Shown: positions 41,570 through 49,431 of the stretch, piece after piece
Layout: the number at the start of each line of letters is the position of its first letter
Numbering within the stretch: position 1 is the stretch's first letter
Origin: MKUN01 sp964481425
GTDB lineage: Bacteria > Bacteroidota > Bacteroidia > Chitinophagales > Chitinophagaceae
Assembly: GCA_964481425.1 (NCBI GenBank)
Contig: CAYZTM010000003.1
Location: forward strand, 1 to 64,000
Reading direction: 5' to 3'
DNA length: 64,000 nucleotides
The notes under the pieces: generated by a model
What the model saw: the letters and a program-made list of their open reading frames with translations, nothing else
Database searches by the model: none
What the model was told of the DNA's origin: nothing
Position numbers and translations under genes: made by a program

Positions 41570-42658
41570 ATGACGCTGGAAAACCTGAAAGAAATGCGCG
41601 AGCGGGTGCAGCACCTCGAGCGCTTCCTACATATACAAGATCGCATAGCTAAAATAGAGAACGACAAGCAACTCACTTTATCGCCCGGCTTCTGGGACGA
41701 TAACGCCCGTGCTACCGGCATACTCAAGGAGATCAAGGTCAACCAGTTTTGGATAGACCTCTATAATAAAGTAAAGAATGCTGTAGAAGACTTTGCCGTG
41801 CTCTTTGATTTCTGGAAAATGGGTGAAGCCACGGAAGACGAGGCCAAAGCTCAGTACGAACTCGCCATCAAAGACATTGACGAACTTGAATTTAAGTCCA
41901 CACTCAATGAGCCCGAGGACGAGATGCCCGCCGTTATGGTCATCAACTCCGGCGCCGGTGGCACCGAGAGCCAGGACTGGGCCGAGATGTTGCTGCGCAT
42001 GTACCGCATGTACGGCGAAAAGCAGGATTGGAAAGTATCTGAGATAGATGTGCAGTATGGCGATGGCGCAGGCATCAAACAGGCTACCCTTGAGTTCGAC
42101 GGACCATTTGCCTATGGCCTGTTAAAGGCCGAGAGTGGCGTGCACCGCCTGGTACGCATCTCGCCATTCGATTCCAATGCACGCAGGCATACTTCTTTTG
42201 CATCGGTCTTTGTGTACCCGCTAATTGATGATAGTATAGAGATAAACATCAATCCTGCCGACCTGGAATGGGAATTCTACCGCTCCGGCGGCAAGGGCGG
42301 CCAAAATGTGAACAAAGTAGAAACCGCTGTTCGGCTTAAACACATTCCCTCAGGCATCATTGTAGAGTGCCAGCAGGCACGTACGCAGGGTGAGAACAGG
42401 GAGAAGGCGCTGACCATGCTCAAAAGCCGCTTGTATGAAGAGGAACTGCGCAAACGCGAAGAACTGAAGAATGCCAGCAATGCAAGCAAGAAAAAAATAG
42501 AATGGGGCTCGCAGATACGTTCCTATGTTTTCCATCCCTATAAAATGATAAAGGACCACCGCACCGATTACGAGGTGGGCAATGTGCAACCCGTTATGGA
42601 CGGTGAGCTCGACGATTTTATCAAAGCATATTTGATGATGGCAAAAGAAGAAGATTAA
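41570..42658 (+). CDS. prfB: Peptide chain release factor 2
   Basis: A 362-residue factor that releases peptides at UGA and UAA. RF2 identity comes from the stop-codon reading tripeptide SPF in LVRISPFDSNARRHTSFASV and from the WDD segment of LSPGFWDDNAR; the catalytic GGQ is in SGGKGGQNVNKVETAVRL at about residue 245. The whole N-terminus reads in one frame: codons around FLHIQDR contain no in-frame TGA, so the programmed +1 frameshift found in most prfB genes is absent. The ABC exporter starts 2 nt after its stop. Confidence 0.95.
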   Translation: MTLENLKEMRERVQHLERFLHIQDRIAKIENDKQLTLSPGFWDDNARATGILKEIKVNQFWIDLYNKVKNAVEDFAVLFDFWKMGEATEDEAKAQYELAIKDIDELEFKSTLNEPEDEMPAVMVINSGAGGTESQDWAEMLLRMYRMYGEKQDWKVSEIDVQYGDGAGIKQATLEFDGPFAYGLLKAESGVHRLVRISPFDSNARRHTSFASVFVYPLIDDSIEININPADLEWEFYRSGGKGGQNVNKVETAVRLKHIPSGIIVECQQARTQGENREKALTMLKSRLYEEELRKREELKNASNASKKKIEWGSQIRSYVFHPYKMIKDHRTDYEVGNVQPVMDGELDDFIKAYLMMAKEED

Positions 42659-42660
42659 GA

Positions 42661-44442
42661 TTGGCAACAGATAACTCCATAAAAAAGATATTCGACCTGC
42701 AATTACTGCGGCGCATATTCTCATTTGCAAAACCGTATAAGAAGACCCTTTGGCTCGTAATGGTGCTCTCTGTCGTGCTGGCAATACTGGCACCCTTACG
42801 CCCGCGGCTAATTCAGTATTCGGTCGATGAGTACATCCGGAACAACTGGATGCGTGGTCTTATACAGATATCGGTGATCCAACTGGGCTTGCTAATCCTC
42901 GAAAGCCTGCTACGCTTCTTCTTCCTGTACCGGAGCAACTGGCTGGGGCAGACCGTGGTGAACGACATGCGTAAGGAAGTATTCCGCAAAGTGCTGTATC
43001 AAAATGTTTCTTATTACGATACTACACCCATCGGGACACTTACTACCCGTACGGTCAATGATATTGAATCGGTAAATGAGATATTCTCACAGGGCCTTTT
43101 ATCCATTGTGGCCGATGTGCTCACTATCATTTCCATTATGGTCGTCATGTTCGTTGTCGATTGGAAACTTACCCTCATCTGCCTTTCTACATTCCCCATA
43201 CTCATTATAGCCACTTATTGGTTCAAAGAAGCGGTGAACAAATCATTCCAGCGGGTGCGCAACGCAGTGGCCGCCCTTAACGCCTTTGCACAGGAGCATA
43301 TTACAGGCATGTACCTGGTACAGGCATTTGCCGCCGAGGATAGGGAAATGAACAAATTCCGGGCTATAAACAAAGAGCATCGCAATGCCAATATAAAAGG
43401 CATATTTGCCTACTCCGTATTCTTTCCAATTGTCGAGATCATACTGGCTTTATCCATTGGCCTGCTGGTATGGCGTGGCGCCGTGCAGATATTGCACTAT
43501 AAGGGCACCCCGGGTATGGTGATCGCCTTTACTATGTACCTCAACCTGCTGTTCCGTCCCTTGCGTATGCTGGCCGATAAGTTCAATGTGCTGCAAATGG
43601 GCATGATAGCCGGGGAGCGCGTGCTAAGGGTCCTCGATGATGAGAACTACCTGCACCACAACGGCAGTTATGCACCCGCTACGATAAAAGGAGAAGTAGT
43701 ATTCGACAAAGTACACTTCAGCTACAAACCCGGTATCCCCGTGCTCAAAGGCATTTCCTTCCGGCTCGAAGCAGGTAGGACCATGGCCATTGTAGGACAT
43801 ACAGGTGCAGGCAAGACCTCTATAATCAGCATACTCAATCGCCTTTACGATATACAGGACGGGCGCATATTGATCGATGGGCATCCGCTCGATGAATATG
43901 ATATCTACGCCCTCCGTAGTCACATAGGTATTGTGTTGCAGGATGTCTTTCTCTTTTCCGGCACGGTGTACGAGAACATCACCCTTCGTAACGACAGCAT
44001 ACCTCTTTCCAAAGTGGAAGAGGTAACCAAAATGCTGAACATGCACGATTTTATCATGAAACTGCCCGGCGGTTACGATTTCAATGTAATGGAACGTGGG
44101 AACACCCTGTCACAGGGCCAGCGCCAGTTACTCTCATTTGCCCGGGCACTGCTTTATGGGCCCTCCATCCTCATCCTCGACGAGGCTACATCATCGGTAG
44201 ATAGTGAAAGCGAACAACTGATACAACACGCTATCGATACCCTTATTAAGGGCCGTACTTCCATAGTGATCGCTCACAGGCTTTCCACCATCCGCAAAGC
44301 GGATAAGATCATCGTGATGGACAAAGGCAAGATCATCGAGGAGGGCGACCATAATTCCCTGCTCGCTTCTAAAGGCACTTACTACGACCTCTACACTGCG
44401 GTAGAAAAACAAAAAGAAGAAATAGCAGGTAATACGTATTGA
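42661..44442 (+). CDS. ABC exporter (permease-ATPase fusion)
   Basis: A 593-residue half-transporter. It starts at TTG 42661, since no ATG precedes the first helix (KTLWLVMVLSVVLAILAPL). Six membrane helices run to about residue 310, with YDTTPIGTLTTRTVNDIESV as the coupling segment. The ATPase domain has Walker A GHTGAGKTS at about 379, a variant signature LSQGQRQLLSFARAL (Q for the usual G), Walker B ILILDEATSSVDSE and IAHRLSTI. The LSQGQRQ signature is common in the YheH/LmrD-type subgroup. Its substrate is unknown. It is probably transcribed with prfB. Confidence 0.87.
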   Translation: MATDNSIKKIFDLQLLRRIFSFAKPYKKTLWLVMVLSVVLAILAPLRPRLIQYSVDEYIRNNWMRGLIQISVIQLGLLILESLLRFFFLYRSNWLGQTVVNDMRKEVFRKVLYQNVSYYDTTPIGTLTTRTVNDIESVNEIFSQGLLSIVADVLTIISIMVVMFVVDWKLTLICLSTFPILIIATYWFKEAVNKSFQRVRNAVAALNAFAQEHITGMYLVQAFAAEDREMNKFRAINKEHRNANIKGIFAYSVFFPIVEIILALSIGLLVWRGAVQILHYKGTPGMVIAFTMYLNLLFRPLRMLADKFNVLQMGMIAGERVLRVLDDENYLHHNGSYAPATIKGEVVFDKVHFSYKPGIPVLKGISFRLEAGRTMAIVGHTGAGKTSIISILNRLYDIQDGRILIDGHPLDEYDIYALRSHIGIVLQDVFLFSGTVYENITLRNDSIPLSKVEEVTKMLNMHDFIMKLPGGYDFNVMERGNTLSQGQRQLLSFARALLYGPSILILDEATSSVDSESEQLIQHAIDTLIKGRTSIVIAHRLSTIRKADKIIVMDKGKIIEEGDHNSLLASKGTYYDLYTAVEKQKEEIAGNTY

Positions 44443-44516
44443 CCACACCAAAAAAATTATAGGTTAAAGTGGCGTTAAACTATATTTATGCTTATTATTA
44501 AGGACATACACCCATG

Positions 44517-44524
44517 TAAATTTG
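44517..44524 (+). promoter_or_regulatory. -7 box (TAAATTTG) for the histidine kinase gene
   Basis: An exact TAnnTTTG match 7 nt before the ATG at 44532. Confidence 0.45.
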
Positions 44525-44531
44525 GTATTGC

Positions 44532-45818
44532 ATGAAGAAGATCTTCCCATTGATCATAGTGCTCATTACCCTGTCCGTACTCGGCATAATGGTTATCCAG
44601 ATGTCATGGATAAAGAATGCCATAACCCTGAAAAGGGAACAATTCAAAAAGGAGGTCGATAAGTCCCTTGTCGATACCCGCGAGATGATCTACGATCGCT
44701 TCCTCGCCTCAAAGACCACAACCATATACATAGGTGATAACTCCAAGCAGAACGCACTCAAAGAGGCCTTTACTGTCCAGTTCTTTAATAAAGACGAGAT
44801 ACAACAGATACTCGAGTCAGCCCTTAGGAAGAACAATATCAAACAGCCCTTCGAGTTTTCCATTTACAATATCTTCAACAGCCCCATCATATCCTCCGAT
44901 GGCTTTCCCCAGCAGGAGAAAGAGAATACCTTCAATATTCTCCTCACGCCGGATAATTCACTTCGGGCTCAGGAAGTGCTTTACCTGTATGTCAAGGAAG
45001 ACAAAAATTACATTATCAGCCGCATGGCCTGGATGATCACAGCCTCCATCCTGTTCACCTGTATCATCATCTCCGCGTTTGTGTTGACCATTCGCACCAT
45101 GTTCCGGCAGAAGAACATCTCGGAGATAAAATCAGATTTCATCAATAACATGACCCACGAGCTGAAGACACCGCTCGCTACCATATCCCTGGCCATTGAT
45201 GCCCTGACCAATGACAAAGTGATACACGATACCGATAAGATCAGGTATTACAGCGGCATGATAAAGGAAGAGAACCGCCGCATGAATAAACAGGTGGAAA
45301 AAATACTTCAGGCTGCCCGCATCGAACGACAGGAAATAAAACTGAATCTGCAACAACTGGATGCACACGAACTCATTACCAAGGTGACCGATAACCTTGC
45401 CCTGCAGATACAGGAGAAGAATGGCAGCATAAGCCTCAAACTGAATGCAGCAAAGCACTTGGTACAGGCCGACGAGGTGCACTTCTCCAACCTTATCTTC
45501 AACCTCCTTGACAACGCCATCAAATACTCAAAAGACAACCTGCATATAGATGTGGAGACCCTGAATGTAGGTGGCGGCAGTATGCTGGCCATCAAGGTCA
45601 AAGACAATGGTATTGGCATGAACAAGGAAACCCAGTCGCGCGTATTCGAGAAGTTCTACCGCGCACATACAGGTAACTTGCACAATGTAAAAGGTTTTGG
45701 TCTTGGCCTTAGCTATGTAAAAGCAATTGTAGAAGCCCATGGCGGCAGGATAAAGGTAGACAGTACCCTTGGCAAAGGGAGTACGTTTACCTTCACCATA
45801 CCCTTACAAAATGCTTAA
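44532..45818 (+). CDS. Sensor histidine kinase, orphan
   Basis: A 428-residue inner-membrane kinase. One membrane helix lies at about residues 5-25 and a second at about 160-182, bounding an extracytoplasmic domain of 130 residues with no family I can name. The kinase core has the H-box NNMTHELKTPLATI (His at about 208), the N-box FNLLDNAIKYS, the G1 box VKDNGIGMNKE, the F-box FEKFYRAH and the G2 box GFGLGLSYVKAIVEAHGG. No response regulator is adjacent, so the partner must be elsewhere. Its stop codon overlaps the stop of the convergent AhpD-like gene. Confidence 0.9.
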   Translation: MKKIFPLIIVLITLSVLGIMVIQMSWIKNAITLKREQFKKEVDKSLVDTREMIYDRFLASKTTTIYIGDNSKQNALKEAFTVQFFNKDEIQQILESALRKNNIKQPFEFSIYNIFNSPIISSDGFPQQEKENTFNILLTPDNSLRAQEVLYLYVKEDKNYIISRMAWMITASILFTCIIISAFVLTIRTMFRQKNISEIKSDFINNMTHELKTPLATISLAIDALTNDKVIHDTDKIRYYSGMIKEENRRMNKQVEKILQAARIERQEIKLNLQQLDAHELITKVTDNLALQIQEKNGSISLKLNAAKHLVQADEVHFSNLIFNLLDNAIKYSKDNLHIDVETLNVGGGSMLAIKVKDNGIGMNKETQSRVFEKFYRAHTGNLHNVKGFGLGLSYVKAIVEAHGGRIKVDSTLGKGSTFTFTIPLQNA

Positions 45819-46408
45819 ATGATCACACAGAGGCTTTTAATAACAGCCCCAAGACGTATAGCATCATATATTCTTGGCTCTGTAGCCCCCTGCTCTTTTA
45901 CAGAATGCTCATGTGAGGTCACACAACGGTGACACCCATTCACTGCCGAAAGCACCAGGCTCATCATTTCGAATAGTTCTTTACCCATTGTTGGGTTCAT
46001 CATCACGCTCATCCTCAGCCCCGCCGGTTGACTATTATAATAGCTTACACCGTCCATATAGTGGCGGAAACGGTAAAATATATTGTTGGTGCTCATTACT
46101 GCAGTGCAGGCATGGGTCTCTGCTATTTCCGTATCAGCAGCGCCCTCCTTTCTTGCCATTGTCTCAAATGCATCAATGAGTACAGGATGCTTTTCATTCA
46201 CAGCAACAGCTAATGCCAGTAACGAAGTTTCCTTCTTGTTCATATGCTTGCTGCCAAGCACAGCATTCATGTTCAGCTTCAGGTCCTTTATATAACGGGC
46301 ACCTGTCTCGGCCATGCTGTTCATGCCTGGGCTTACATGAGCCGGGTCAATGCCCAGCTCATTGTATAAGCTTAATGCTGCTTCATTTGTTATTGCTTCC
46401 ATCTTCAT
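45815..46408 (-). CDS. ahpD: AhpD-like alkylhydroperoxidase / carboxymuconolactone decarboxylase family
   Basis: A 197-residue all-helical protein from ATG 46408 (MKMEAITNEAALSLY). The AhpD redox motif is SAVNGCHRCVTSHEHSVKEQG (key C-x-x-C-x3-H at about 145-153), and LNMNAVLGSKHMNKKETSLLALAV is the first conserved block. It should reduce the AhpC encoded upstream, whose mycobacterial-type C-terminus is the known partner type of AhpD. A strong hairpin separates the two genes, so it may receive only partial readthrough. Confidence 0.8.
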   Translation of the reverse strand: MKMEAITNEAALSLYNELGIDPAHVSPGMNSMAETGARYIKDLKLNMNAVLGSKHMNKKETSLLALAVAVNEKHPVLIDAFETMARKEGAADTEIAETHACTAVMSTNNIFYRFRHYMDGVSYYNSQPAGLRMSVMMNPTMGKELFEMMSLVLSAVNGCHRCVTSHEHSVKEQGATEPRIYDAIRLGAVIKSLCVII

Positions 46409-46431
46409 GGTAAAATTTAAACCTAAAAAAT

Positions 46432-46460
46432 ATCCACTCCGCATTTTATACGGAGTGGAT
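46432..46460 (-). terminator. Hairpin terminator between ahpC and ahpD
   Basis: A perfect 10-bp stem, ATCCACTCCG / CGGAGTGGAT. On the minus strand it is followed by ATTTTTTAGG, so it acts in the ahpC direction. It lies 20 nt past the ahpC stop and 24 nt before the ahpD start. Confidence 0.8.
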
Positions 46461-46479
46461 GTTATATTTCAAAATCCTA

Positions 46480-47034
46480 TTAACCTACCTCTGCTACCAG
46501 GGTAGCCTCACCCTTGCTCCAGTTACATGGGCACAGTTCATCGGTTTGCAGGGCATCCAGTACACGAAGCACCTCATCAACATTACGGCCAACACTAAGG
46601 TCATTAACTGCCACCCAGCGCACTATCCCTTCCGGATCGATGATATAGGTAGCACGGTAAGCCACCTTCTCATCTTCAGACAGAATACCCAATTCGTCAG
46701 CCAGGCTTTTCGATGTATCGGCTATCATCGGGAATTCCAGGTCACGGAGGTCAGGGTGGTGCATACGCCAGGCATGGTGCACATATTCGCTGTCGGTAGA
46801 AGCTCCGAGCAATACGGTATCACGATCATCAAAGTTTGAAAAATTCCTGTTGAATTCAGCTATCTCTGTCGGGCAGATGAAAGTGAAGTCCTTAGGCCAC
46901 CAGAACATAACCGCCCATTTGCCGTTGATGTCCTCGTTGCTGATCATTTTGAACTCCTTTCCCTTTTCGATCGCTACCACTGCTTTCTTGTTGAATTCAG
47001 GGAATTTACTCCCCACTGTCACGAAATTGCTCAT
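46480..47034 (-). CDS. ahpC: Alkyl hydroperoxide reductase subunit C (AhpD-dependent type)
   Basis: A 184-residue peroxiredoxin. The peroxidatic Cys is in KDFTFICPTEIAEF (about residue 55) and the resolving cysteines in DELCPCNWSKGEATL near the C-terminus. This C-x-C-N-W ending resembles mycobacterial AhpC, which is reduced by AhpD rather than AhpF; the AhpD-like gene indeed follows. VGRNVDEVLRVLDALQ is the conserved interface helix. It removes organic and hydrogen peroxides in the cytoplasm. Confidence 0.92.
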   Translation of the reverse strand: MSNFVTVGSKFPEFNKKAVVAIEKGKEFKMISNEDINGKWAVMFWWPKDFTFICPTEIAEFNRNFSNFDDRDTVLLGASTDSEYVHHAWRMHHPDLRDLEFPMIADTSKSLADELGILSEDEKVAYRATYIIDPEGIVRWVAVNDLSVGRNVDEVLRVLDALQTDELCPCNWSKGEATLVAEVG

Positions 47035-47208
47035 TAATTTTCTCCTGTTTTTTTATTTGGTTTACAATAAAATTCGCGCAAAGGTCGTCCTAAATAGCTA
47101 AGCAAACAAAGGTTAACCTATTAAGTTTGCCTATAAAAAAATAAGACTTTTCAATTTACGGAATGTATTATCCGTATGTGGTGACCTTCATCAACATCAT
47201 ACAAAAAA

Positions 47209-47234
47209 GATGCCCCGCCAATTAGCGGGGCATC
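47209..47234 (-). terminator. Terminator of the gliding-motility-C-terminal-domain protein gene
   Basis: A 10-bp stem, GATGCCCCGC / GCGGGGCATC, with a 6-nt loop. On the minus strand it is followed by TTTTTTGT. Confidence 0.88.
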
Positions 47235-47255
47235 CGTTATATAAGTGTTATTGTA

Positions 47256-49331
47256 TTACTTGAGGAGTGTTACATTACCGGAACCGATAACCCTTTTACC
47301 ACTTTCACAGAAGCCATCTGCCTCCCAAACATATACTCCCTGGTCTGCAGCTTTACCATTTATGGTACCATCCCATTCTTTTGTTGGATCAGTAGTTTCG
47401 AATACCAGCTTACCCCAACGGTCGAAGATGCGGAAATAATTCAGTTTTATTACTTGCTTGTTCAGCAAACCGAAGCGGTTGTTACTCGGGTTACCACTTG
47501 TAGGTATGAACGCATTAGGCAGGTTAATATCAAGGCACCTGTTGCGGATAACCACTGTATCTATATCGGTACACTTCAGCGTATCGTTGAGCTCTGTAAC
47601 ATGCAGGTAATAGGTAAAATCTGTTGGCGGATTAGCCTGCGGGAACATAATATCTGTACTGTTGAGGTACGATATTGGCGACCATGAATAAACATAATTA
47701 GGTCCCATTGAGGTATTAGGCCCACCAAGTAAAGTAGTAGCACCGTCTGCGAGGTAACGGTCAGGACCGGCATCGGCAGTAACCTTGCTTACATTAACGG
47801 TTATATTGGTATCAACGATACAACCGCTCGGGTAATCCAGTTCTATATGGTATTTAACCGTATGCTCGGGCCATACACGAACGATCTGCTGAGTGCTGTC
47901 GTCAATGTTGTATTTGGGCGACCATTTAATGGTGTCTGCTGCTACCGAAACATCTACAAGCGTTATCGTATCACGCTGACAGATCAGTGTGTCCGGCGTG
48001 ATGGTCATTGCAGGAATAGGTAGTACCCTTATTTGCTTACAATCTATCTGCATTGTAGGCAGGCCTTCATCCACTATATAATATACATTGTATAAACCGG
48101 CCGAATCATAAGAGAACGGCGGAGGCGTATGGAAGGTAGAAGATTGTACGCTGGCATCGGTACACTGCTCGAATGCAAACCTTGAAAGGAAAGGCGTGTC
48201 GAGGTTGGTCGCAAATGCAAACAGGTTATCATGATAACGAAGTATGTGAGATAAGGCGCTCGGGTTGTTCAGGTTGGCTGAATCAACCACAGGAATATTA
48301 CCCATATTGAAAGAAGTATATGGGCCCAATGCAGCAGGCATTTGCACACGTACCAGTTCGCTCGTGGCCAGGTCGGTGATAAAAGCAAATATGCCACCGC
48401 ATTCTTTGATCACAGAAATGCTGGATGGTGAGAACAGCGTATTGTTCATCGTACCCAGGTTGGTAGCTACCGGGGTGGGATTCACCAGGCCTGTACCCAG
48501 GTCGATACGCGTAACAGTATTATTGAAGAAGTTGGTCACGAAGAAATACCACTCACCATTATCTTTCACTGCAGCGAGGTCACTTGGTTGCGCCATGCTG
48601 TTACCAAGGGTACCAAGATCGGTCATCGAAGGTGTTATCGATATATTCTTGCCCCTGAAATTGAAGAACACCAGTGAGTTGCTTAATTGGTTCGAGTTCA
48701 CCGCATAACCATACCAGTTGCTGTCTGCGTCCTGTGCTATGAACAGGCCACGCGGTGCATTCAAAACACTGTTGAAGTTGCCGAAATTGGCAATATTGGG
48801 TGTATTAGCGAGTGAATTACGAAAATCGATACGTGCCAGCGAAGAGTTTGTTGCATCATTACCACCGGCCACAAATATGTGCCAGTTGTTATTCATTGTA
48901 TCCTTAACGATATAAAGTGAGTTAGGTCCTGTTGGCAGCACCCCTGTCATGTCGCCAAAGTTGGTTACCGAAGGAACATTGTATAAGCTATTGCCGAAAT
49001 TGAAACGCAGGAATTCGTTGCTGGCATTGTTCAATACGAAGCCGTAGTAGTTATCCCCGTCTTTAGCGATATCGATATCGCTGGGTACATTCATTTCGAA
49101 GGTAAGACTGCTATCGTAGTAATAGCCACGAGGATAGTTTTGGAGATACCCCGAGCAGAAGCCCCAGTAATGAGAGCTTGCCGTTAAAACTTTACTTCTA
49201 AGGTTGATGATTTGTTTGGCGCATACCGTGTCCGGGGCGACAAACAGACCTGAAGTGTCTTCAGTCTGGGCCTTAAGAACATCCAACTGCGATACCATAA
49301 ATAGCATCGCTAAGAGTAGGCATTTTCTCAT
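47256..49331 (-). CDS. Large secreted protein with beta-propeller and T9SS type B (CHU_C) sorting domain
   Basis: A 691-residue protein with a signal peptide (RKCLLLAMLFMVSQLDVLKAQ). Residues about 85-390 carry five or six repeats of about 60 residues (for example DNYYGFVLNNASNEFLRFNFGNSL, NWYGYAVNSNQLSNSLVFFNF, GEWYFFVTNFFNNTVTRIDLG), which look like NHL/beta-propeller blades. PKD-like sandwich modules follow. The last 90 residues (LPNAFIPTSGNPSNNRF, FRIFDRWGKLVFETTD, WDGTINGKAADQGVYVW) form the gliding-motility-associated C-terminal domain, a type B sorting signal. It is surface-exposed; ligand unknown. It is transcribed alone. Confidence 0.85.
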   Translation of the reverse strand: MRKCLLLAMLFMVSQLDVLKAQTEDTSGLFVAPDTVCAKQIINLRSKVLTASSHYWGFCSGYLQNYPRGYYYDSSLTFEMNVPSDIDIAKDGDNYYGFVLNNASNEFLRFNFGNSLYNVPSVTNFGDMTGVLPTGPNSLYIVKDTMNNNWHIFVAGGNDATNSSLARIDFRNSLANTPNIANFGNFNSVLNAPRGLFIAQDADSNWYGYAVNSNQLSNSLVFFNFRGKNISITPSMTDLGTLGNSMAQPSDLAAVKDNGEWYFFVTNFFNNTVTRIDLGTGLVNPTPVATNLGTMNNTLFSPSSISVIKECGGIFAFITDLATSELVRVQMPAALGPYTSFNMGNIPVVDSANLNNPSALSHILRYHDNLFAFATNLDTPFLSRFAFEQCTDASVQSSTFHTPPPFSYDSAGLYNVYYIVDEGLPTMQIDCKQIRVLPIPAMTITPDTLICQRDTITLVDVSVAADTIKWSPKYNIDDSTQQIVRVWPEHTVKYHIELDYPSGCIVDTNITVNVSKVTADAGPDRYLADGATTLLGGPNTSMGPNYVYSWSPISYLNSTDIMFPQANPPTDFTYYLHVTELNDTLKCTDIDTVVIRNRCLDINLPNAFIPTSGNPSNNRFGLLNKQVIKLNYFRIFDRWGKLVFETTDPTKEWDGTINGKAADQGVYVWEADGFCESGKRVIGSGNVTLLK

Positions 49332-49431
49332 AATTCTGAACAGAGTTTCACTTTATTTGGGCTAATATAATATTTTGGCAACAACTTTTATAGCAAAAGG
49401 GTATATTTATTTCTTTAAAATCAAATCAATA

